From contig JAFWQC010000046.1 in the NCBI GenBank assembly GCA_017509245.1, positions 1 to 38,703 of the forward strand: DNA of 38,703 nt, read 5' to 3'. This DNA is from Clostridiales bacterium (lineage in GTDB: Bacteria > Bacillota > Clostridia > Saccharofermentanales > Saccharofermentanaceae). Shown here in pieces: positions 1-5,765 of the stretch. Both the position numbers and the translations under genes were made by a program. The first letter of the stretch is position 1. Each line of letters opens with the position of its first letter. The notes under the pieces were generated by a model. That model saw only the letters and a list, made by a program, of their open reading frames with translations, searched no databases and was not told where the DNA came from.

Positions 1-2
1 AC

Positions 3-137
3 CCGAGGAATCCAAATTCTGGTAAGGTAATGAAAAAATGTGGAATGAAGTATGAGGGTACTTTACGCTGTTCAGATTGGAATAATCAGGGAGTTTGTGA
101 TGCTTGCTATTATGGATTGCTAAAATCAGAACGTTAA
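3..137 (+). CDS. GNAT-family N-acetyltransferase, 3' end only
   Basis: The window opens inside a reading frame that stops with TAA at 135-137. The 44 visible residues contain the end of a GNAT fold: an NPNSGKVMKKCGMKYEGT stretch, which resembles the helix and strand that close the acetyl-CoA site in RimJ/RimL-like acetyltransferases (asparagine, then a short helix, then G-aromatic-E-G). The tail carries two nearby cysteines (CDACYYG). GNAT proteins move an acetyl group from acetyl-CoA to an amine. The substrate cannot be told from this fragment. The start lies outside the window. Confidence 0.7.
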   Translation, partial: PRNPNSGKVMKKCGMKYEGTLRCSDWNNQGVCDACYYGLLKSER

Positions 138-305
138 CTTCGGATTTGTCGGGATGAACGATAGAGCGTTATCTCTTGAATATAACGAACCAAGCCCGGG
201 ATATCTCGAGCCTATACTTGGGTTTCAGGGACATCCCTGACAAGCTTCTCTGTATTTGTATATACAAATACGTTGCTTGCTAATCCATTCCGAACAACAG
301 GCAAA
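138..305. other. Gene-free stretch with several palindromes
   Basis: I see no credible gene here. The stretch holds a perfect 20-bp palindrome at 252-271 (GTATTTGTAT and its complement), a 6-bp stem with a 2-nt loop at 228-241 (CAGGGA/TCCCTG), and an AACCAAG/CTTGGGTT inverted repeat around 190-225. They could be operator sites or transcript hairpins of the upstream gene. Nothing ties them to a known regulator. Confidence 0.4.
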
Positions 306-335
306 CGAAAACAACCGGACATATTGTCCGGTTGT
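306..335 (-). terminator. Intrinsic terminator downstream of tRNA-Ser
   Basis: A perfect 10-bp stem pairs 311-320 with 326-335 around a 5-nt loop. Read on the minus strand it is followed by TTTTCGTTTG. It sits about 120 nt beyond the tRNA-Ser 3' end and probably ends that transcript. Confidence 0.7.
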
Positions 336-360
336 CTCATTTGAGCGCATCTTTTTCAAT

Positions 361-382
361 TTGTCGTAAGTTTGTCGTAAGT
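361..382. repeat. 11-bp tandem repeat beside tRNA-Ser
   Basis: TTGTCGTAAGT occurs twice head to tail (361-371 and 372-382). Read on the minus strand the region gives a short frame containing NLRQTYDKL. That loosely resembles the C-terminal tail of a tyrosine recombinase and could be a scar of integration at the tRNA. This is a weak guess; no integrase gene is present. Confidence 0.35.
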
Positions 383-456
383 TATGTTCTTTTTTGTATT
401 CAAGAACCATACAAACCCTTGATTTTATTGACTTTTTACGACGCCCATTGCATTTT

Positions 457-549
457 TGGCGGAGAAGGAGAGATTCGAACTCTCGAAACCCTTTTGGGGT
501 TTACACGATTTCCAGTCGTGCGCCCTCGACCAGGCTAGGCGACTTCTCC
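457..549 (-). tRNA. tRNA-Ser (GGA anticodon)
   Basis: On the minus strand the sequence folds as a class II tRNA. The acceptor GGAGAAG (549-543) pairs with CTTCTCC (467-461), followed by discriminator G at 460 and an encoded CCA at 459-457. The anticodon loop is CTGGAAA flanked by CACGA/TCGTG, giving anticodon GGA (Ser UCC/UCU codons). A long variable arm with AACCCC/GGGGTT pairing is present, as expected for serine tRNA. The T arm reads GAGAGTTCGAATCTC. Confidence 0.97.
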
Positions 550-650
550 GTGTAACCTTACAAATATGCGTAAGGGATAAAATGCTCAATGATTGTATAA
601 TCTTTGTGTACCTTTGTCAACAATTAAAGACACCTTTGATGTGAGATTTA

Positions 651-679
651 TTGTCAACGTCCTGTTCCTGTGTTATACT
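651..679 (+). promoter_or_regulatory. Sigma-A promoter of tRNA-Thr
   Basis: A -35 TTGTCA (651-656), a 17-nt spacer and a -10 TATACT (674-679) place the start near 686, about 10 nt before the mature tRNA 5' end. Confidence 0.85.
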
Positions 680-695
680 TCATAGGCTTTGATTT

Positions 696-771
696 GCCCC
701 TATAGCTCAGCAGGTAGAGCGCATCCATGGTAAGGATGAGGTCTCCGGTTCAAATCCGGATGGGGGCTCCA
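696..771 (+). tRNA. tRNA-Thr (GGT anticodon)
   Basis: This is a class I cloverleaf. Acceptor GCCCCTA (696-702) pairs with TGGGGGC (761-767), discriminator T is at 768, and CCA is encoded at 769-771. The anticodon stem-loop CATCC-ATGGTAA-GGATG gives anticodon GGT (Thr ACC/ACU). The D arm contains AGCTCAGCAGGTAGAGC and the T loop GGTTCAAATCC. It is transcribed from the promoter at 651-679 and ends at the terminator at 781-807. Confidence 0.97.
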
Positions 772-778
772 TTATAAA

Positions 779-814
779 AGACCCGGGCAGCGATCGCGTT
801 CCCGGGTTTTTCTT
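779..814. terminator. Bidirectional terminator between tRNA-Thr and azlCD
   Basis: The stem ACCCGGG (781-787) pairs with CCCGGGT (801-807). It is followed by TTTTTCTTTT on plus and by TCTTTTAT on minus, so it can stop both the tRNA-Thr transcript and the convergent permease transcript that ends at 818. Confidence 0.9.
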
Positions 815-817
815 TTG

Positions 818-1984
818 TCAGATGTACATCATCACAATACCGGCTGCCAAAGTCGCAAGACAGGTGCCGACAGCGACCGTAAGGAGCGATCTTTCAAAGT
901 ATCCCAGTATCAGGGCGACCGCCAAGCCGAATGATGCGGTGGTGAATGAGCCCGTTGAATAAAGGATTGCAGGGAATGTCATAGCTGACAGGACCGTATA
1001 TGGTATGTAATCGAAAAATGCCTTAACAGAACGATTTTCGAGCTTTTTGCGGAATAACGTGAAAGGGATCATGCGCACGAGATAGGTCGTGACAGCCATG
1101 ACGATGAGGAGCGGTATGAAGATCTTATAATCGAGCTTGCCGCCCGAGAGTTCAGCCGCAGCGACAGGATTCTCGGAGACCTCATAAAAAGGCGCGATGA
1201 ATATGAAGATGCCCACAAGACCGCACCCCAGGATGATCGCAACTATCGTGCCTGCCCTTCCCTTGAGCTTTCCCCTTGCAAAAACGGCTGCAAGAGCGGC
1301 CGCAACAGCCGCGATGATTACCGCAAAGCCCTGTGATATGTATTGTGACAGGACGGGCACGAAAAATAACAGGCACGAAAGAATGCATGCCATGAGCGAG
1401 CCCGTGAGAATGACCTTATCATGCTTGGCTTTGGGCAGAACGATCGACACGAACATGCCGTAGATGCCGATTGCAAGGGCATTTGTCAGGAATTCCGGGA
1501 ATACCCGGCCGAGGATCGCACCTATTACCGTGCCTGCTACCCAGCCGATGACCGGAAGTACCGTAAGGCCGAAGAAATATCTTGCTCCGAATTCGTGCTT
1601 TTTGCTCACTGCAACGCCGAATATCTCATCGGTGATGCCGTACGAGAGAAGGATCCTCAAAAGAGGCGTCATCGACTTGTCCGCCTTCTGGGACAGCGCA
1701 ATACCCATCAGCGAATATCGGAGATTAATTACTATCTGGGATAAGATCATGGCTATTATGCCGCCTGCTGCCGTCATGATGCCCAGGCCTGCAACCTGCC
1801 CCGCCGAGGTAATGCACGTAAGCGAGATCAGGGCAGCCTGAAGCCACGAAAGCCCCTTGGAGACCGCCAGGATGCCGAACGAGAACGAGACAGAAAGATA
1901 GCCCAGTCCGATTGGCAGACCGTCTTTTATTCCCTCTCCCGTTGTGTATCCGCCAAAATCCTTTACGGATGAGTCCTTAGCCAT
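818..1984 (-). CDS. azlC: AzlC-AzlD fusion, branched-chain amino acid exporter
   Basis: This 388-residue membrane protein joins two subunits that are normally separate. Residues about 1-240 match AzlC: GLPIGLGYLSVSFSFG near the N terminus, then GITDEIF and the hydrophobic helices typical of the permease subunit. Residues about 285-388 match the small AzlD partner (VTTYLVRMIPFTLF, then FFDYIPYTVLSAMTFPAIL). AzlCD pairs export branched-chain amino acids and analogues. A hydrophobic linker with charged patches (about 240-285) joins them. The start overlaps the stop of the upstream lipoprotein by 8 nt (ATGGCTAA), which suggests translational coupling. No strong Shine-Dalgarno precedes it, which fits coupling. 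The transcript ends at the 781-807 terminator. The family call is firm; the substrate is inferred. Confidence 0.92.
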   Translation of the reverse strand: MAKDSSVKDFGGYTTGEGIKDGLPIGLGYLSVSFSFGILAVSKGLSWLQAALISLTCITSAGQVAGLGIMTAAGGIIAMILSQIVINLRYSLMGIALSQKADKSMTPLLRILLSYGITDEIFGVAVSKKHEFGARYFFGLTVLPVIGWVAGTVIGAILGRVFPEFLTNALAIGIYGMFVSIVLPKAKHDKVILTGSLMACILSCLLFFVPVLSQYISQGFAVIIAAVAAALAAVFARGKLKGRAGTIVAIILGCGLVGIFIFIAPFYEVSENPVAAAELSGGKLDYKIFIPLLIVMAVTTYLVRMIPFTLFRKKLENRSVKAFFDYIPYTVLSAMTFPAILYSTGSFTTASFGLAVALILGYFERSLLTVAVGTCLATLAAGIVMMYI

Positions 1985-2564
1985 AAATAGCTTTTATCTC
2001 GTCGAATGAAAGATAGATATCGAGTTCATTAGCGATCTCACGTGAGCTGTCACTGAATTCGCCGACCTTCTCAGCCGTGTCGCTTTCGGTGCTGATCCTG
2101 TAGATCTCTCCGCCGCAAATGTAGTACTTATAAACCGGGTCATACTCGCCATTATCGTAGATCGTCGTGCGTGCGATAAAGAAATCATCACCCATGTTGA
2201 AATATTCGTCCATCTGCATGGCGCCCTCGATCTTCTTCTCCATCTGGAGAGCCTCATATTTGCCGTCGTTCGATATGGTGTACTTGCAGTTTGCTGCCAC
2301 ACCGTTGACCGTTGTGCCCGAAACGACCTTTTGAGTGACCTCATCCGAGTGGTCCTTCATGAATTCGTTAAGGGCGAAAGTATATTCACGGATCTTCGAA
2401 TCCAGCACCGGGAACGAGAAAGGATCCGCCGTCGTCTGGACACCCTGGCTTGAAGTCATGTTCGGATCAGAATATATCTTCTCACTGCAGCCTGCGCATG
2501 TAACGGCAATTGCCAGCCCGAGTGTTAAAATCACCAATCTTTTCCTTAATCCCGTGCTCTTCAT
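1977..2564 (-). CDS. Putative lipoprotein, unknown function
   Basis: This 195-residue protein has a basic N terminus, a hydrophobic stretch and a lipobox ending CAGC at about Cys26, so it is probably a lipid-anchored surface protein. The mature part is soluble, polar and rich in acidic and aromatic residues; I do not recognise a family. An ATG lies 30 nt further upstream in frame, but AAAGGAG sits 9 nt before the ATG at 2564, so I use that start. An extended -10 (TGCTATAAT) lies 47 nt upstream. It is co-transcribed with, and overlaps, the AzlC-AzlD fusion, so it may be an accessory to that exporter. This is inference from position only. Confidence 0.8.
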   Translation of the reverse strand: MKSTGLRKRLVILTLGLAIAVTCAGCSEKIYSDPNMTSSQGVQTTADPFSFPVLDSKIREYTFALNEFMKDHSDEVTQKVVSGTTVNGVAANCKYTISNDGKYEALQMEKKIEGAMQMDEYFNMGDDFFIARTTIYDNGEYDPVYKYYICGGEIYRISTESDTAEKVGEFSDSSREIANELDIYLSFDEIKAIYG

Positions 2565-2610
2565 GTCATTGCTCCTTTTAAAAGCCTTATTCATTACTCT
2601 TTGCCGCTAG

Positions 2611-2619
2611 ATTATAGCA
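2611..2619 (-). promoter_or_regulatory. Extended -10 promoter of the lipoprotein-azlCD operon
   Basis: On minus, TG-C-TATAAT (2619-2611) is a near-perfect extended -10 element. No good -35 is visible. The predicted start near 2604 leaves a leader of about 40 nt. Confidence 0.65.
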
Positions 2620-2663
2620 CAAGGCTGATTTTGTTTCCCGAAAGAGAAGCCATCCTCAGAAGT

Positions 2664-2691
2664 TTGAAACAAAATCTTTTTATGTTATAGT
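2664..2691 (+). promoter_or_regulatory. Promoter of the plus-strand lipoprotein
   Basis: TTGAAA (2664-2669), a 16-nt spacer and TATAGT (2686-2691) give a start near 2698, about 32 nt before the chosen ATG. It is divergent from the promoter at 2611-2619. Confidence 0.7.
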
Positions 2692-2729
2692 TCTTTTTGT
2701 GTTTATACCTCGAAAAGAAAGGTGTCTAT

Positions 2730-3314
2730 ATGAAAACTTTCAAGCTTTTGACAACAGGCTCAATAATTTTACTTGCGGCAATGCTTTTCGCCGGCTGCGA
2801 AGGAATAACACACGAGCCCAAGGTCGATATGGCATCGCTTAAACCCGTCACGCAGGAGGATTTCACCTCCGCTCTTAAGAGCATCAACGTCGACGATTCA
2901 CAGATATCAAGTCTTGATAACACATCATTCTCATTTGAGGGCGACAGCAAGGAATATGAGATCGTCTGCAACATCGACGCAAGCTCCCCCTCAAATAACT
3001 ACTACGCATATGCAAAGTGTGTTGACGCAAAGACCGCGAAAGAGCTTTTCGATTACTACTACGATCTCTACGATGACGTTTTCGACGCCGCTGATTTCTC
3101 CGGCATCAAGAGCTACGAGACCGGCACGGACACAGGCTACATCCTTATCGACGGCCGTCTCGACGATAAGAAGAACAACTCCTATACTCCCTACCACGAC
3201 GCCATCTATCTCAAGGATGACACCGTGATAGTTGCCATGGCAAGCGACTACGATGTAGCCATCGAGAAGGAAGTAAACACATTCCTCGAAGCTATCGGCT
3301 ATCCCCATCCGTGA
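2730..3314 (+). CDS. Putative lipoprotein, paralogue of the one at 37154-37720
   Basis: This 194-residue protein has a signal peptide with lipobox LFAGC (Cys23). The start is set by AAAGGTG about 7 nt before the ATG; an in-frame ATG 33 nt upstream is too close to the promoter and lacks a ribosome site. The mature domain alternates acidic and aromatic residues (YAYAKCVDAKTAKELFDYYY) and ends with a helix and YPHP. The same order of elements, including a lipobox, a D/E-rich FDYYYDLYDD-like helix, a mid-protein strand pair and a C-terminal FL-x(4)-YP-x-P ending, occurs in the lipoprotein at 37154-37720. The two are diverged paralogues. Function is unknown; I recognise no named domain. Confidence 0.82.
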   Translation: MKTFKLLTTGSIILLAAMLFAGCEGITHEPKVDMASLKPVTQEDFTSALKSINVDDSQISSLDNTSFSFEGDSKEYEIVCNIDASSPSNNYYAYAKCVDAKTAKELFDYYYDLYDDVFDAADFSGIKSYETGTDTGYILIDGRLDDKKNNSYTPYHDAIYLKDDTVIVAMASDYDVAIEKEVNTFLEAIGYPHP

Positions 3315-3424
3315 TCTCCGGCTGTTATCTTCCCTGATCTCCGGCTGTTATCTTCCCTGATCTCCGCCATTATCTTCCCTGATCTCCGCCATTATCTTCC
3401 CTGATTTCCGCTATTATCTTCCCT
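3313..3424. repeat. Five-copy tandem repeat, 22-23 bp unit
   Basis: Units begin GATCTCCGGCTGTTATCTTC and recur without gaps: two of 23 bp and three of 22 bp, exactly 112 bp in total. The last three vary (GCCAT, GCCAT, GCTAT in place of GGCTGT). The array begins on the A-less boundary of the lipoprotein stop codon (TGA 3312-3314), so the stop itself overlaps the first unit. No conserved repeat with variable spacer pattern exists, so it is not CRISPR. Confidence 0.9.
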
Positions 3425-3452
3425 GATTCGCGAAAATATAACTTACGGCAAA

Positions 3453-3490
3453 ATAAGAGGTTGCCCCGCCAAGGGACAACCTCTTTGATT
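3453..3490. terminator. Terminator between convergent genes
   Basis: GAGGTTGCCCC pairs with GGGACAACCTC with one mismatch around a GCCAA-type loop. T-rich tails occur on both strands, TTATTTTG on minus being the better one. It can serve the zinc-ribbon gene ending at 3509 and the plus-strand lipoprotein. Confidence 0.7.
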
Positions 3491-3508
3491 TACATCTTTA
3501 AGATCTGA

Positions 3509-4606
3509 TTACTTGATCTCTGCGTAAGCTACAACGTAAGGCTTCTTGAGCGTCTCGTCAGCAGCTACGACTACAACGTAGTAACCCTTCTGGATCTTCT
3601 TGGAGCAGTCGATATCGTAGAAGATACGTCCGTCCTGATACTCAGTAGGAACGATGTTGTCGGAATAGATCGGCTTGGAAAGATCGTCCTTGTCGAATTC
3701 CTTATCCTTGCTGTAGTAGAAAGCATAGTAGATCTCGTCCTCAGCATCCTCGTTTACTTCGATGGAGAAAGCAATCCTCTCAGTATCAAGGTTATAAACG
3801 CCGGGCTTATCCATTGTATTGTCGTAGTCCCACCATCTTGCCTCTTCAACATAATCGTTGAAGTCTTCGTCATAGATAGCGTACTTCTTGCCTGACTCAA
3901 CCTCGTCCTTCCTCTCGATCTTCTCGATGATTGTACCGCCGATACTGAATCCGCCGTTCATGATAACGATAACGCCGGCAGTAATAAGGCCAATGGCAAC
4001 AACACCGATAATGATGAAGAGTGCGATGAGTCCGCCCTTACCCTTCTTCTTGGGAGCTGCCTGGGGTTCAGCTGCAACAGCTGCAGGAACAGGACCGGAA
4101 GGTGCTTCAAAAGGAATAGGTGCAACAGCAGGTGCGACAGCGGGTGCCGGTGCGGCTGCAGGCGCAGGTGCAGGTGCTACGGGAGCTGCAACAGGAGCTG
4201 CAACAACGGGTGCGGGAGCTGCAACAGGCTCAGCTACAGGTGCGGGCTCTGCTACGGGCTCTGCTACGGGAGCAGGTGCAACAGGTTCAGCAACAGGAGC
4301 TGCAACAGGAGCTGCCTCTACAACAGGTTCAGCTACAGGCTCGGCTGCAGGTGCAACAGCTGCGGGAACCTCAGGCTCTGCAACGGGAGCTGCCTCAACA
4401 ACAGGAGCGGGTTCAGCCACGGGCTCTGCTACAGGTTCAGCTACGGGTGCGGGTGCAACGGGTTCAGCTACAGGAGCTGCAACAGGAGCTGCTTCCACAG
4501 GTGCAGGTGCTACAGGGACAGAAGGAGTTAACTGGGAACCGCATTTAGCGCAGAAAGCCGCGCCTTCTCTCACCGGGCTTCCGCAGTTAGTACAAAACTT
4601 AGCCAT
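3509..4606 (-). CDS. Zinc-ribbon membrane protein with Pro/Ala/Val/Glu-rich linker
   Basis: The 365-residue protein has three parts. Residues 1-25 form a zinc ribbon (C5, C8, C19, C22 in CTNCG...CAKCG). Residues about 28-175 are low complexity, built from shuffled PVAEP, APVA and AAPVA units, likely an extended stiff linker. KKKGKGG then precedes one transmembrane helix at about 192-216. The remaining ~150 residues are a soluble domain rich in D, E, Y and K. Positive charges before the helix put the ribbon and linker in the cytoplasm and the last domain outside. AGGAGG sits 8 nt before the ATG, and an extended -10 TGGTATTAT lies just upstream (about 4646-4654). No function is known to me. The opposite strand shows a long open frame here only because of the repeat composition. 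Confidence 0.85.
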   Translation of the reverse strand: MAKFCTNCGSPVREGAAFCAKCGSQLTPSVPVAPAPVEAAPVAAPVAEPVAPAPVAEPVAEPVAEPAPVVEAAPVAEPEVPAAVAPAAEPVAEPVVEAAPVAAPVAEPVAPAPVAEPVAEPAPVAEPVAAPAPVVAAPVAAPVAPAPAPAAAPAPAVAPAVAPIPFEAPSGPVPAAVAAEPQAAPKKKGKGGLIALFIIIGVVAIGLITAGVIVIMNGGFSIGGTIIEKIERKDEVESGKKYAIYDEDFNDYVEEARWWDYDNTMDKPGVYNLDTERIAFSIEVNEDAEDEIYYAFYYSKDKEFDKDDLSKPIYSDNIVPTEYQDGRIFYDIDCSKKIQKGYYVVVVAADETLKKPYVVAYAEIK

Positions 4607-4769
4607 ATATTATCCTCCTATAAGTTTCTTAACTATTGGATAATACCACAAATAAAGCTCTGTTGCCTTAATAAAATAAGGCTTCTTCGATTTGTATGCA
4701 GCACTTTCTGCTATTATCTTCAAGGTGCCACTATTTTGCCACCCCGAAAACGGTCCGGATGCTATTTTT

Positions 4770-4871
4770 AGACACGCCAATGTTACAAAACGTATCCTCT
4801 GGCAGCAAAATCCTGAAAAGTGCAAAAATCGGACACGCAAGTGTTACAAAACGTGTCCAATTCAGGATTTT
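4770..4871. repeat. Nested hairpin with two copies of a GACACG...TGTTACAAAACGT motif
   Basis: GACACGCCAATGTTACAAAA (from 4771) recurs as GACACGCAAGTGTTACAAAA (from 4832). The second copy is itself an inverted repeat (GGACACG 4831-4837 with CGTGTCC 4852-4858) nested inside AAAATCCTGAA (4807-4817) and TTCAGGATTTT (4861-4871). The layout looks like a palindromic intergenic repeat unit. No protein-coding signal is convincing. Confidence 0.6.
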
Positions 4872-4883
4872 TCTAATTCACCA

Positions 4884-5015
4884 ACCGCAACCGGCCATGC
4901 TTGTTATACAGATCAGACTTAAGCCGTCAAGGATGCCTTCGGCACATTCTTGCGAATGCTATAAGTCCTTGACTGCAACGTCTGATCTGTGTTTGGTGTT
5001 TAGGCCGGTTGCGGT
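4884..5015. ncRNA. 132-nt nested hairpin, candidate structured RNA or repeat element
   Basis: Three perfect helices are stacked in register: 4884-4896 with 5003-5015 (13 bp), 4908-4918 with 4980-4990 (11 bp), and 4926-4933 with 4966-4973 (8 bp). The tip carries two small hairpins, GCC-TTC-GGC (4935-4943) and CATTC-TTGC-GAATG. Chance cannot easily give 32 nested perfect pairs. I see no promoter, T-tract or ORF that fixes a strand. It may be an untranslated structured RNA or a palindromic (MITE-like) repeat. I do not match it to a known RNA family. Confidence 0.5.
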
Positions 5016-5333
5016 CATTGGCGGTCTATGTAAAAGATGCCATCATCAGATGCTAATTCCGTATATTTCCGGAAACATATGAAATACGGCACCTGCAAAA
5101 TTGACTTTAATAGCCGACAACAAAACCGACAAAACCAACATCAAACCTGCAAATTGTCGTCTATTCTATTTGATAACCAACAAGAGAACCGACAAAACCC
5201 TGCAAACAACCGACAAGAAACTATATGTCACGGGCACAGTATTTCCGGGCATATTTTTGATGTTGGGACGCGGAATATGCGGAACCGAAAAAAATGGATT
5301 CCGGACACAAAGTTGGATTTTGCCTGTCAGTCC
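5016..5333. other. Gene-free stretch with CCGACAA and AAGTTGGATTTT motifs
   Basis: No gene is visible. CCGACAA or a near copy recurs at about 5114, 5127, 5188 and 5208, often as ACCGACAAAACC. A bulged inverted repeat (CCGTATATTTC/GAAATACGG) surrounds TTCCGGAA near 5060-5090. AAGTTGGATTTT at 5310-5321 matches, in reverse complement, two 12-mers in the intergenic region at 15822-15895. I see no clear terminator for the aromatic operon, which ends at 5334. Confidence 0.45.
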
Positions 5334-5762
5334 TTATTCGCCCACAAGATAATCTATCGCTTCGATATAACCGTCAAAGCCTTTGCCGGTTATCGTTTTC
5401 GAGCAATAGTAAGAAACATAGGAGATCTGGCGGAAAGGCTCGCGCTCGTTGACCTTGGAGATGTGGACTTCGACCGCGGGGATCTGAACTGCCTTGAGCG
5501 CGTCAAGGAGCGCCACGGACGTGTGGGTGTACGCGCCGGGATTGATAACTATTCCGTCATACTTATCGAAATACGCCTGCTGGATGTAGTCGACCAGGTC
5601 GCCCTCGTGGTTACTCTGGAGGCACTTGACCTCGATGCCGTTCTCTGCGCAGTGAGAAGCGATCATGGTCACAAGCGCCTCGTATGTGGAAGAGCCGTAG
5701 ATGTCGGGCTCTCTGATGCCGAGCATGTTGAGGTTGGGACCGTTAAGAACAAGTATCTTCAT
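5334..5762 (-). CDS. aroQ: 3-dehydroquinate dehydratase, type II
   Basis: This 142-residue cytoplasmic enzyme converts 3-dehydroquinate to 3-dehydroshikimate, step 3 of the shikimate pathway. The type II hallmarks are clear: NGPNLNMLGIREPDIYG at residues 7-23 (catalytic Tyr in the lid), INPGAYTHTS in mid-protein (Asn and Tyr active-site loop), and EVHISKVNEREPFR with the catalytic His and substrate-binding Arg. The length is normal for the dodecameric type II family, which is unrelated to the AroD type I enzyme. It is the last gene of the aromatic operon and starts 3 nt after the stop of the trifunctional gene. Confidence 0.97.
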   Translation of the reverse strand: MKILVLNGPNLNMLGIREPDIYGSSTYEALVTMIASHCAENGIEVKCLQSNHEGDLVDYIQQAYFDKYDGIVINPGAYTHTSVALLDALKAVQIPAVEVHISKVNEREPFRQISYVSYYCSKTITGKGFDGYIEAIDYLVGE

Positions 5763-5765
5763 GGA

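Noticed and set aside
3313..3424. Tandem array as a possible CRISPR
   Set aside because: The units abut with no spacers and the repeats vary at the same bases; it is a simple tandem repeat.
3888..4643. Long plus-strand open frame opposite the zinc-ribbon gene, rich in TGAATGAA-like alanine/glycine/threonine repeats
   Set aside because: It is the shadow of the PVAEP repeat on the other strand; the minus gene has the AGGAGG site, zinc ribbon and membrane helix.
4692..5082. Short plus-strand frames in the hairpin-rich gap
   Set aside because: They lie inside repeats and hairpins and have no ribosome site; composition is not like coding sequence.
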